Positions 34,441 to 44,758 of a stretch of 64,000 nucleotides of DNA are shown here, piece after piece. The notes beneath the pieces were generated by a model. The model was not told where the DNA came from. It worked only from the letters and a program-made list of their open reading frames with translations, and did no database searches. Each line of letters begins with the position of its first letter. Within the stretch, counting starts at the first letter, position 1. The position numbers and the translations under genes were made by a program. The stretch comes from Neoscytalidium dimidiatum (taxonomy: Eukaryota > Ascomycota > Dothideomycetes > Botryosphaeriales > Botryosphaeriaceae): positions 1,860,001-1,924,000 of the forward strand of contig CM074699.1 of the NCBI GenBank assembly GCA_037367355.1, in the 5' to 3' direction.

Positions 34441-36039
34441 TCATCCACACTCGAACATTTTTGTCGTGCTAACATTTATCCTGCTCCATCTTCTACTCGT
34501 CCGAATACTGTCGACGAACTGCAGGGGCCAGTAGACATGGTAAAGCCACCACCATGGCAACGGATCCCAGAGCTCGAAAGTCCCATCTTTCCAGAAGAGG
34601 ATGTGTTCGATGAAGTCCCGAATTGACTTCCACGTCTCATCAATCGACGCCTGGCCAGCTAGAAGCGACAATACTGGCAGCAAGAACAGTTGTACCAAGT
34701 CATGTCCGATCCAATAGTACTTAGGGGGTTGCTGCGGGGTTACGACGTCCTTCGGGTCTGAAACCATCTTCTCCTCTCCGTTGGTCCCATTTCTGGCTCC
34801 GTTCGGGCCGGCACAGGTTTCTTGCGTCAACGAGAGGTACTCCTCAGCCAAGTCCATGGAGCCGTTAAACAGCACGTCCGCAGTGTGCACCCGCGGGTTG
34901 CACTCGATCGGATACAGCGCGATGCTCTTCGAGTCCGCCTCGGTCACGTCCTCGTCCTTCACCAAGAAGTCGAAGCTCAAATGCCCCGTGAACCCCTCCC
35001 CGCCCGCCACCGCCTGCCTCTCCGTAAACGCCAGCATGGCCGCCGACAACGCCGACCCAGCCGGCAGCGCGCGATAGTGCATGAGTAACTCGGTCGACGG
35101 GCACGCCACGAACGCGCGCACGCGACCGCGCGCCACCAGCGCGTGCGTGCAGTACTCGCGCCCGCGCACGAACTCCTGCACGATCCACGGACGCCGCGCC
35201 GACACGCCCAGGCGCGCGACGTGCGCGCGCGTCTCCCGCTCCGTCGGCCGCGGCAGCGGCGTCAGGTCGCCGCGCGTCCCGTCGTCCAGGCCGATGCTCT
35301 TCGCGATGAACTTCCTGCCGCCCGGCTCGTCCCCTTCACCCCGTCCGGCGCGCTCGCCCTTCCGATCCGACAGCCCGACGCACTGCCGCAGCGCGGCGAT
35401 CATGTCGTCCGCGCTCGCGACGGTGCGGGTCTCCGGGACGCGCAGGCCGAGCGCGCGCGTCCGCGCGATGAAGGCGTCCTTGGAGTGCAGGGTGCGCGTG
35501 TCGGCGGCGCCGAACTGGACGACGGCGCAGTGCGGGGCGCGGGCGCGGACGGCGTCGGCGGCCTGCCCGTCCGACACGGCGGACGCGACGCCCGAGCAGC
35601 TGATCCAGAGGGCGGCGCGCTCGGCGGCGATGATGGAGAGGAGGGAGGCGATGTAGGGGGTCGGGTCGGGCTCTTCGGTGGAGGTGCTGCTGGTTGAGGG
35701 CGAGGGCGAGGCGAGGACGTAGAAGCGTGCGAGGGAGCGGGAGGCCCGGCCGCTGGCGAGAGGGTGGAAGTCGGCGCCGATGATGCGGTGGTGGGGGGAG
35801 TGCGCGTGGAGGAGGCGGGCTAGGGTTAGGGCTTTGGTCATGGAGATGCCGGTGATGAGGATGGTTTGGCCGGGCGGTGGTGGAGAGATGGTGGCATTTC
35901 TTCTGCGGTGGGGTTGAGGGACGAAGGGGCGGAAGAGGTAGGCCAGAGCGAGGATGAAGGTGTCGAGTGGGAGGAATGTTAGGCTGAGGAGGATGAGGAG
36001 GAGATTTTTCGGGATGTGATCGTAGAGGAGGGAAGCCAT
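34441..36039 (-). CDS. ATP-grasp ligase, mycosporine cluster (MysC-like), membrane-anchored
   Basis: Single exon, 532 aa from MASLLYDHIPKNLLL. The frame upstream contains a 5'UTR intron (GTAAGC...TTCAG), so the longer open frame is not used. A hydrophobic N-terminal helix (about residues 10-45) anchors the protein. Then comes a Rossmann-like pre-ATP-grasp fold (GQTILITGISMTKALTLARLLH) and the ATP-grasp core: KFIAKSIGLDD (nucleotide-binding Lys), WIVQEFVRGREYCTHALVARG, FTGHLSFDFLVKDED and YPIECNPRVHTAD (Mg-binding Glu/Asn). A fungal-type C-terminal extension with another hydrophobic stretch (VQLFLLPVLSLLAG) and ELWDPLPWWWLYHVYWP follows. In MAA pathways this step condenses 4-deoxygadusol with an amino acid (glycine in cyanobacterial MysC). 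The amino partner here is unknown. Family call is strong; pathway from neighbours. Confidence 0.85.
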   Translation of the reverse strand: MASLLYDHIPKNLLLILLSLTFLPLDTFILALAYLFRPFVPQPHRRRNATISPPPPGQTILITGISMTKALTLARLLHAHSPHHRIIGADFHPLASGRASRSLARFYVLASPSPSTSSTSTEEPDPTPYIASLLSIIAAERAALWISCSGVASAVSDGQAADAVRARAPHCAVVQFGAADTRTLHSKDAFIARTRALGLRVPETRTVASADDMIAALRQCVGLSDRKGERAGRGEGDEPGGRKFIAKSIGLDDGTRGDLTPLPRPTERETRAHVARLGVSARRPWIVQEFVRGREYCTHALVARGRVRAFVACPSTELLMHYRALPAGSALSAAMLAFTERQAVAGGEGFTGHLSFDFLVKDEDVTEADSKSIALYPIECNPRVHTADVLFNGSMDLAEEYLSLTQETCAGPNGARNGTNGEEKMVSDPKDVVTPQQPPKYYWIGHDLVQLFLLPVLSLLAGQASIDETWKSIRDFIEHILFWKDGTFELWDPLPWWWLYHVYWPLQFVDSIRTSRRWSRINVSTTKMFECG

Positions 36040-36574
36040 GGCTGGCACATCTGAATGGCGAAGAGGAGTGAATGGGCTAGCAGAAGGATGGAAAGGCAAA
36101 TTCAAGAAGAACGGAGGGGAGCTTACCTTCAGAAGGAATTGGGTGCGGGGCAGCACGAATGCTCGAATTTCGTCTCGTTACGCAAGTGAGTGATAAAATC
36201 TCAGAGCACTACGTCATGGACTCGCTGCTTCGGGCGTTACGGTCTGTCCCACCGAACGCACTACGGATTGGCTCGCATTGCGACGAGTTGCGGTGAGAGA
36301 TGCATGTATGCGGAGCGCAGTGTCTTTGGAGTCTTTTGGAAGAGCAAGTGCAGTGTGAGCTGGTTCTCGGTTTCCCGAAAAGGAAAGCGGGGCAAACGCG
36401 AGATCATGTGCCGCGCGTCGCTTTCGGAATTCAAATCAATGTTCCGTTGGTTTCATCGATTGTTGTAGTAATATCACTTTAATCATCCAAGAAGTTTATT
36501 GCTGTGTCTTTGCTACTTCCATTTGTAAATGCCACTGCCCATCGCCACGCCCCAACCCCCACCCATATTGACAT
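36040..36574. other. Intergenic region between ATP-grasp and O-methyltransferase genes
   Basis: About 0.53 kb between two minus-strand genes of the cluster: it includes the spliced 5'UTR of the ATP-grasp gene (intron about 36132-36053, minus strand) and its promoter. Nothing else seen. Confidence 0.55.
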
Positions 36575-37553
36575 TCAACTCTGCTCCCCGACGCACCTGG
36601 TGACCTCCACACCATCCTGCGTACACTTGTCAGCATTGTCTGATGCTTGTATCCGGTATCAGCGACGTACCTTTTCGCCAGTGGGCTCGAAGCTTTCCAC
36701 CAGTTTGCTCTCATAAATGAGATTGGGATTTCCTTTCCTAGATGTGTCGAGCTTGGCCTCTCCTTCTCGCGCGAGATACTGATTCGACGTCCTCTCCGCA
36801 AAACGCGTGTCGATGCCATTGGCCCCGGTCGTGCCGCTGGTGCTGGCGGCTGATCTCTTCTGCTCCACGCTACTCCGGACGTATTCGAGATATGGCGGGT
36901 TGCCTGGGGTGATGACATTGTCGGCTGCCAGGACAGAGCCAGGCTTGATCAGCTTGAGCTCTTCGCAAAGCTTCAGGTCGGTGGTGTACGCCGGCTTGTA
37001 GTGGTCGAGGAACATGAGATCGATATGTTGCAGATCTCCTGCTGCGTGCAGCCTCCTTATCGAGGCGTCGCTCGAGCCGACTATCACCTTGACGACGTCG
37101 CTCAGGCCAGCAAGATCCACCAATGAAGCTATGACGGCTGCAAACTCGGGGTTTCTCTCGAGGCTGAAGTAGCGCTGTCCACCGGCCTTGCGCACAGCAT
37201 CGCCGAACAAGATGCAGGAGTAGCCGACGTAGCCCCCCAACTCCACCTGTTGCCCTGTCAGACGGCTTCTCCATTCCTAAAAGGCTGCGTTTTTCCGGCG
37301 AGCTTACCATGGTCTTGGGCTTGACCTCAGCGATCAGATCGGTCACTATTCTGCCCTTGGCCTCGCCGACGTTCATGAGGTATTTGATTCTAGCGAAGTC
37401 ATCAATGGCCGCCAGTACGCGCGCTGGAGAGCCGCGGATCTCGTCAATGTTTGGTCTCCCGTAGACAAAGTGGAGGAGCTCGATCTCGCGGCCATCGTCA
37501 AAGAAAACCTGCTCTTTTTCTGCGTACGCTTTGCTCTCGTCGAAGTTCGCCAT
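36575..37553 (-). CDS. Catechol-type O-methyltransferase, mycosporine cluster (MysB-equivalent role)
   Basis: Exons in transcript order 37553-37308, 37246-36671 and 36616-36575 give 287 aa; introns GTAAGC/ACAG and GTACGT/GCAG are phase 0. The SAM-binding loop VELGGYVGYSCILFGDAV, the acidic strand end YFSLERNPEFAAVI, and the metal-site segment IDLMFLDHYKPAYTTDLKLCEE with VLAADNVITPGNPPYLEYVRSS are those of class I, Mg-dependent catechol O-methyltransferases. The 14-codon last exon (DGVEVTRCVGEQS) completes the fold. Beside the cyclase and ATP-grasp genes, the expected reaction is methylation of desmethyl-4-deoxygadusol to 4-deoxygadusol. Transcribed divergently from the cyclase over a 1.25-kb shared promoter. 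Family certain; substrate inferred from context only. Confidence 0.85.
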
Positions 37554-38807
37554 GGTGCCGGAGGGTTGAGGAGCGCAGGAGTGAGGAGAATGTGCTTTTA
37601 AAAGAGAGGAGCGGGAACAACTGCTCCAATTGCGACGAACCACTCGGGCAATGGAATCCGAACGGTGTGCAGCTGACCCCAAGGCAGTAGCGTTCGCCGG
37701 AAACTGGATTCTGAGGCTCGAATTGGGAAACGAAATGAGAAGGCTCCGCGTCTACATTCAGCAGCTGGCCTGGGTAAAAGCAGGGGTAAAAAAAATTTTT
37801 TTTTTTTCTGGGTAGAAGGAAGCAGAGCGACGAAATTTTGGGGGAGCGGCCAGCCGCGTTGCTGGCGCGGGAGACGCGTCGACCTGGACGAAATGCGGGG
37901 GAGGGGCAGGGCGTCCAGGAGGGCGTCCAGGGCGGCGCAGGCGCAAGGACCGGGCTCGCTCAGGAACAACGACGTGCATCAAAGATCTCGCACTACGGCA
38001 CGGCTGCGATCTCACATCCTTCCGATGCCCCTTATGGAGCGGCCCAAAGCCACGAGTCCTGTCACGTCCGAGGCGATCAGCAGCCAGACGCTCTCTTTCC
38101 GGCATATCGAGGAGGGCGAACGGCGCACAGGGCGCGCTCGGCGCTGCTGGCCCGCGTCAGAAAAGCGCGCTTCGTCCCCGAATCCTCGATGTAAACATCA
38201 TCATCCCTCCATACTTTCCGATGTTCCAAGGGACCCACGTGCATCCTGCCTCCCATTGTGCCATCGACATCTACCCGCGAATGGCGTGAGGCTCCAGATC
38301 TCGCCGCTAGCATCGCCGGAACCAGATCTGTGGGGTCGATGCACGCGTCCTGACGACATCCAGGCGCGCCCCTCCGCTGCCGCTGCCGCCGTCCTACATC
38401 ATGACTTGCTCCACCACGTCTATCCGGGTCGTACTAATGCGCTTGCGGCGTCGGATGCTTGAGCATTGTCGATTTGTGCGCAAGCTAGGTCGCCGACCCC
38501 TGCTTCCAGTACATAGCGACCTCAACATCCCACGAAGGTACTTTCTTGGTCCTCCCCGCAGCCAATCAACGCCTCACGGTGAGCGCTGCGCGACTATGGT
38601 GACCGTTTCCTGTTATTCAAGCGTGCTGTTCCTCAATGCCCTTGGCGCCGCCGCGCTCGTATTCGTGCGATCTGGTCCGGAGGTGTTGAGGGGTACAAGA
38701 AGCGCCAGTCTTCCGGCCTACCTTCCCTTGCCCAGACCACTCTTCCACCATTGGTGTTTCGCTTCCGCTTCCTAGCTCTTTCTCTAACCCTTCCGCTCCT
38801 GCTCAAC
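37554..38807. promoter_or_regulatory. Shared divergent promoter of the mycosporine cluster
   Basis: About 1.25 kb separates the methyltransferase (-) and cyclase (+) start codons. It contains an A8T12 tract (37788-37807) and six stress-response-element cores, AGGGG/CCCCT, at 37782, 37902, 38028, 38369, 38497 and 38689. In GC-rich DNA of this length two or three would be expected by chance, so enrichment is modest. No conserved open frame was found in it. Confidence 0.55.
37788..37807. repeat. A8T12 poly(dA:dT) tract
   Basis: Eight A followed by twelve T in the shared promoter, about 235 bases upstream of the methyltransferase ATG. Poly(dA:dT) tracts disfavour nucleosomes and often mark open promoters in fungi. 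Confidence 0.85.
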
Positions 38808-40520
38808 ATGTCGGACATGAAAGCGACTGTCGCCGAGACCGCGGCTGGATTCCACGTCCAGGGCTGGGAGAAGATCGAGTATGACTTCACCTTCCTGGAC
38901 GGTGTCTTCGACATTCGCAACAGTCAGCTGGCTCGTTGCTACGAGCGATGGGGAAGGTGCTTGGCGGTAATGGACTTCAACATCTTCAACACCTACGGTG
39001 TGCAGATGCAGGAGTACTTCGAGCACTACGGGATCGACCTCAAGATCCATAAGACCATGATAGGCGAGAAGGCAAAGTCAATCGACACCTTCTTGAGCAT
39101 CGCGGACTCGATGACCGACTTCGGTATCATGCGCAAAGTGAGTGCCGTGGTCTAAGGCCGAAGTGATGTTGGCCGTCGCTAAAACCTTCCAGGAGCCGGT
39201 CCTCGTGGTCGGGGGCGGACTGGTCACTGACGTTGCCGGGTAAAGACAACCAGCTCTCCCAACACTAGCCCCTATTGCCGAGACATTATCCAGCAGCTCG
39301 AATACCCCCACCAGAACGTGTTAGCTCCAGGAGACGATCAAACTAACCGCGGTCATGCAGATTCGCCTGTGCCGCCTACCGCCGAAACACCAACTACATC
39401 CGTATCCCTACAACTGTCATTGGTCTCATCGATGCTTCTGTTTCCATCAAGGTTGCTGTCAACTACGGCAACTACAAGAACAGGCTCGGTGCCTACCATG
39501 CCCCCATGCACACGTTCCTGGACTTTGGCTTTCTACGGACGCTGCCGGAAGCTCAGGTACGAAACGGTTTCGCTGAACTGATCAAGATCTCTACGTGCGC
39601 CCACCTTGAGACATTTAATCTTCTTGACAAGTACTGCGAAGAGCTTATCAAAACTGGCTTCGGCCGTGCCGATGGCGCTCCCGCAGAGGTTCGGGCTGCT
39701 GCGGACAAGATCAACAGGGCCGGTATTCACAAGATGCTCGAGCTCGAGACTCCGAATCTTCACGAGATTGGTTTGGATAGGGTGATTGCATATGGGCACA
39801 CGTGAGTCGCTCCTGAAATCTCCGGGTTGTTCGCTTGCTGACCGGTACAGGTGGTCACCGCTGCACGAGCTGGCTCCCGAGGTCCCTCTTCGCCACGGGC
39901 ATGCCATTTCCATCGACATGGCCTACTCTGCAACACTGGCGAACATGCGGGGCCAGCTCAGCGACGCCGAGTACCGGCGGATCCTGAACCTCTTCTCCCG
40001 GGCAGGCCTGTCCATGGATCATCCCCAGTTCGACGAGGAGATTCTCGACAAGGGTACCAAGGCCATCCTCAAGACCCGCGACGGCAAGCTTCGGGCTGCT
40101 ATCCCGAGCCCGCTTGGCAGCTGCGTGTTCTTGAACGACGTGTCGTACGAGGAGATGATCAAGGCGCTGCACCTGCACAAGCAGGTGATGAAGGAGTACC
40201 CGCGGCAGGGCGAGGGCCTCGACGCTTGCGTCGACTCGAGCGACACGGGCTACACAATCAACGGCGCGGCGGTAGAGAGCACGACGAGCAACGGAGCGTC
40301 GAGCCTGAAGAAGGCTGTAATGAACGGCGACGCAACGGGAGGATTTGCCACGGGCGGGCCTGTGCAGAATGGCTACACGAGCAAGCCCTTGACGGCGGCG
40401 CACAGCGCAGCAGGAGTTGACGGGGTGTCAAATGGAGTCAATGGGCACGGCAACGGCGCAGACGGCATCAACGGCGCGGCCAATGGCCACAGCCGCACCG
40501 CCAACGGGCGTAGCCACTAG
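38808..40520 (+). CDS. Desmethyl-4-deoxygadusol synthase-like sugar phosphate cyclase (MysA-like)
   Basis: Exons 38808-39137, 39193-39239, 39361-39801 and 39851-40520 give 495 aa; introns GTGAGT/CCAG, GTAAAG/GCAG and GTGAGT/ACAG keep frame. Start [17 protein letters not shown]. Dehydroquinate-synthase fold: NAD-binding [55 protein letters not shown] and the metal ligands of [22 protein letters not shown]. The wording ([23 protein letters not shown]) fits the valiolone/DDG synthase branch acting on sedoheptulose 7-phosphate, rather than the shikimate enzyme, which in fungi is part of the AROM polypeptide. DDGS opens mycosporine synthesis. The last about 85 residues are a low-complexity Asn/Gly/Ala tail ([19 protein letters not shown]) outside the fold. 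DDGS versus 2-epi-5-epi-valiolone synthase is decided mainly by the adjacent methyltransferase and ATP-grasp genes. Confidence 0.87.
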
Positions 40521-41820
40521 CCCTGTGGGAGGGCCAGGTACACAGAAAGGGCGGGTCAGCGGGCGGGTGCATGGCTCGGGAGGCCAGAAGGAGAAGTTGT
40601 GCAAATTAAACGATTTCGGTTGCCATCCAAGAAAAGCAGCAGCTAGTAATGCAGCGATAATGTGCTGGAGGTCATCTCCGCGAGCCGGCCTGGCGGGCCT
40701 CTGTCAGCAGCGCGCGCAGCTAGAGCGGGCGAGAAACGAGATGCGATCAACGATTGCCGGCCGCCTAGAGGGCGAGGCGGCAATCGCAGCTGGCGGTGAC
40801 GCGGGAGATTGTCCTGCAGGGCGGTGGCGGTGGCGGCGGCGGACGGGCTTGCGCAGTCGGCCGTCACTCGCAGCTCTGTCGCGCTGGGCGGCAGCTCCTC
40901 CCGAGCACCCACGGGCGGGCAGGCCAAATTGGACCCTCGCGCGTCCCTTGCGGCCGTTTCGCTGCGGAGAGCGGGAGCTGGCAGCGACAGGCAGGCATGT
41001 CCTGGTGTGCATCGCGGGCAGCGGCATTGGCACCGTTGGACGCGTGCACCGGGGCGCGCGAGTCGTGCAGGGCAACGGCCGAGCAGCGGGCGTGATGCCT
41101 GCTGGCATTTGACGCGCTGATTCGACGGACCGGGGCGTGGTGGGAGGTGAAAATGTGACGATCTCAACTGCAGGCGGCGCGATTCGTGGGCGTGGAGTAC
41201 AGTGGTACCTGCACACGCCCGCTCAGGGGCTGCTGGGCCAGCAGCCAGCGGCCAGCGGCCAGCGGCCAGCGAGCGCCAGGCTAGCGGGCGACAACAATTG
41301 CGCTGATCATTCCCGAGAGAGAGGCTGCGCAGCGACATGGCTGCGATCTTGCCGGCCGCTGGTCTCCCCTTTCACCCACACACCAGCGCGCGCACGTTTG
41401 CCTGATAACCGCACAGCCGGCCGCTCTTCCCATCCTTCGTGTCACAGCCTGTCGCTGCCGCTGTATCATCGCCGTGCCAGCGCTGCCCTGTGCGTTTTTC
41501 GGGCCACTGCCTAATCCTTGGGCCTCGCTGCACCCACCCGAACCCTCAAGGAGACGCCGACGTCGTCACGCCGTCTCCACCAAACGGACAGAAACCACCG
41601 CTGCGAGCCTTCTCCGCTTCCTCCACGCCTGCCTATGGTCCCTGCAGCCCGGTGTTGATCCAGCAACGAGCCCGAACAACTCACAGCCGCCCATGGCCGC
41701 AGAGCCCACCACCCACGCCTCGTCATCCACTTGAACACCGCCGCGTCAGTCACCGCACGCACATCGGCGCCACGACGCGCGCTGTGATTGCGCCGCCGCC
41801 CGCATTCTTACACGCCCACC
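40521..41820. other. GC-rich intergenic region upstream of kinesin
   Basis: About 1.3 kb with a short GCCAGCG tandem repeat at 41244-41271 and C/A-rich leader sequence before the kinesin ATG. Overlapping open frames on both strands (up to 231 codons) have no domains and are composition artefacts. No RNA gene recognised. Confidence 0.55.
41244..41271. repeat. Heptamer tandem repeat (GCCAGCG)n
   Basis: About four consecutive units of GCCAGCG. A related CTGGCTG-type repeat (reverse-complement-like) occurs upstream of the next gene near 45190-45212. Confidence 0.8.
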
Positions 41821-44758
41821 ATGGCCACCACCACAACAACCACCCTGCCACGCCCCATGAACCCTCCCACCGGCCCGCTGCCGGCCCTGCCAGTCTCCAA
41901 GACGCGGCGAGCTGCGCCCGCCCGCGCCGGTCCCTCGAGCCCGGAACGCCGCACCTCCACCGCCTCGAATGCATCTAACCGCCCGCCGCCCTCGCCCGCT
42001 GCTCGCGCTGCCTCTTCATCTCTTCCGATGAGGCCCCAGAGCAAGCACGCCAATTCCTCCACCGCTGTCCCCCAGCAATCGGCCGCCCAATCCGGCCCGC
42101 CGCCGCACCGGACGTTGCGCAAGACGATCAGCATAGGTTCGTTCCCACAGCCGCCCAAGGGCGGCGGTCGCCAGAGCCACCCGTCGAGCCCGCTCTCCGC
42201 CGCCACGACCCCGGACGGCGTGACCACCGACCGCAGAGGCTCTGCCGGCTCGCTCAGCGTGCCGGGCAGCGCGCTGCGTAAGAGGCCCAGCGTGAAGGGC
42301 CGCGGGCCGTCCGCCATCAAGTCGCCGCTCATGTCGCCGAGCGCGCTGACCGAGGTCTCGCCCACGCCGAGCCGGAGTTCGTCGGCCAACGGCTCGTACT
42401 CGACCGGAATTGAGGAGATGGGCGGCGAGGAGGACAAAGGGCGCGAGCTTGGCAAGGCTTCGTCGTCGGACAAGGACTCCGGGAAGGATGTCAAGGGCAA
42501 TGTCATCGTGAGTGTCAGGGTACGCCCCAACGCGGCGAACAGCGAGAATTCGGGCCTGCAGGACTGGGAGCTCGACACCCGACGAGGAATCATTTCGTAC
42601 AGGGGGAAAGAGGGTGGCGACTTTCAAAGCGGTACGTGCGTTCCGTTTTAGCTTTTTTTGCGTGACACGACGGTGGGCTGATCGACTGGCAGACAATGTG
42701 TTTTCCACTCAAGACAACAACGCGAGGGTGTACGATGCCGCAGCAAAACGGTTGGTCCGTAGGGTGATGGAAGGTTACCATGGAACCGTCTTTGCGTACG
42801 GAATGACTGGCACAGGAAAGACCTTCTCCATGCAGGGCACAGCAACTTCGCCTGGTGTAATCCCGTTGGCCATCACAGACATCTTCTCATTTATTCGAGA
42901 AACGCCAAAGCGGGAGTTCTTGCTCCGCGTCAGTTACCTGGAAATCTACAACGAGAAGATTCACGATCTTCTAGCGGATCCGCCACCTACCGGGCCCGGA
43001 ACACAGGCCATTCAGCAAGAGGAAATTAAGCTGAGAGAAGACAGCAAAAGAGGCGTGTATGCCACTCCTTTGAAAGAGGAGATCGTCCAGAGTCCGACGC
43101 AGCTCCTTCGCGTTATTGCGAGGGGTGATAACAACCGGAGAGTAGCCGGGACTCAATTCAATGCCCGCAGTTCACGAAGTCACGCAGTCGTCCAGATTGT
43201 AGTTGAAAGCCGCGAACGCGTGCCAGGAGGCGTGGCACTTCAGGATACCAAGCGCACCGCCATCACTCCCGGAGGCGTGCGTGTCTCTACTTTGAGTTTG
43301 ATCGATCTTGCAGGATCCGAGAGGGCTGCTGAAGACAAAGAGAGAAGAACAGAGGGTGCTCACATTAACAAGAGTTTGCTGACGCTCGGTACTGTTATCG
43401 CTCGCTTGTCCGAGGCCAAGGACAAGAAGGGGGCAGACAAGGACAAGCATCTTCCTTACCGAGACAGCAAACTGACTCGTCTGTTGCAACCTGCTCTTTC
43501 TGGAAACTCACTTGTCAGCATTCTGTGTACGATCTCCATAGGATCTACGGGAACCGCCGCCTCGATCGCCACTCATGTCAACGAGACGCTGAACACGTTG
43601 AAATTCGCTGCTCGCGCGAAGAACAACATTGTCAGTCATGCTAAGAAGGCCGAAGAGGCGGCTCCTGGCGGCGGCGATGCCGGCAGCCGGGCACTTCTAG
43701 ATAGGTATCGTATGGAGATCCAAGAGCTCCGCAAGCAATTGGAGACCAAGACGAAGGAAGAAGTCAAGGTTGTCAAAGACGTAGATGTGGAGGAGGAGAG
43801 GGCACGCGAAGCGGAGGCCGCAGCTCGACACGAGGAGCAGATGCTCGAGATGCAACTCGCTCGAACGGCATTAAAGGAGCGTATCGAGCATCTCAACCGT
43901 TTGATCCTGAGTTCAAAGTCGATTGGTGTCAACTCGGGTCGCTCTTTCTCTTCGATGGGCTTCCAATATCGCAACTCGATGATGAGCAACAGCGAGCCTC
44001 ACACGGTATCGGCCCGAACTTCGACGGCAACCCTGGAAGTTCCACATTTCAATCGGATGTCATCTGGCGGCTCGGCAATCTCCTCCTTCGCGCCGTACGC
44101 GAATCAGGGATCGGGCATCCCGCCAGACCATACTTCCGAGGAAGACTCGATTGGAGAGAATGGCGACGGCACAGCATCTGACAGTGCGCAAGTCAGGGCG
44201 CTCCAGGCGGACCTGGCGGACAAGAACCGGTACATTGCAACGTTGGAGAAGCGGCTGCTACAAGCTCGACGGTCTAGTCACTCGCGCGTGTCGATGGCGC
44301 TGGCAACTTCGGCTCACTCGGCTGAGGAGGGCGGATTTGAGGCACTGCTCAAGGAGAAGGATGACGAGATCGCGGAGCTCAGAGCGCGCCTAGACGACAA
44401 GGACCGAATGCTTTCGGCACTGCGCTCGGCGGCCAGGAAGCGTGACGTGGCGGATCTGACCATCGACACATCCATGGAGCGGAGAGCATCGTTGGACCGG
44501 CGGACATCGATTGGGATGAGGACGCCAGGCCACCGGAGCAGGGGAAGTACGGGCTCTTCGTATGCCAGCCGGCCGTCGGCGGTCAGCCCGGTGGCGCTCC
44601 TATCACCACGGTCAGAAAAGAGATCGAAGGATGTGGAGGATATTACCAGGATGCTGGACAACATGATATCGGAACAGGTGGATAACGGGCAGCCAACGGT
44701 TAATGCGCGCAGAACGAGCGTAGCCAGAATGGCGATTGAGAACCGGGGAACCTCGTAA
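41821..44758 (+). CDS. kipA: Kinesin-7 family motor (KipA/Kip2 type)
   Basis: Exons 41821-42631 and 42693-44758 (intron GTACGT/GCAG) give 958 aa. A 220-residue Ser/Pro/Thr-rich disordered N-terminus is followed by the motor: VIVSVRVRPN (start about 224), P-loop YGMTGTGKT (307-314), switch I NARSSRSHAVVQI, switch II LSLIDLAGSERA, HINKSLLTLGTVIARLS and YRDSKLTRLLQPALSGNS. A neck and coiled coil (RMEIQELRKQLETKTKEE; AREAEAAARHEEQMLEMQLA) and Ser-rich spacers follow. The long N-terminal extension before the motor and the coiled-coil layout are typical of fungal KipA, a plus-end-directed motor. In Aspergillus nidulans KipA delivers polarity markers to hyphal tips. The motor class is certain; the subfamily is inferred from layout. 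Confidence 0.9.

Noticed and set aside
38808..40520. Reading as shikimate-pathway dehydroquinate synthase
   Set aside because: Fungi carry that activity within the pentafunctional AROM protein; this stand-alone cyclase sits with a methyltransferase and an ATP-grasp ligase.
40643..41338. 231-codon frames on both strands downstream of the cyclase
   Set aside because: Overlapping on both strands in very GC-rich DNA and without domain or splice signals; not a fourth pathway enzyme.
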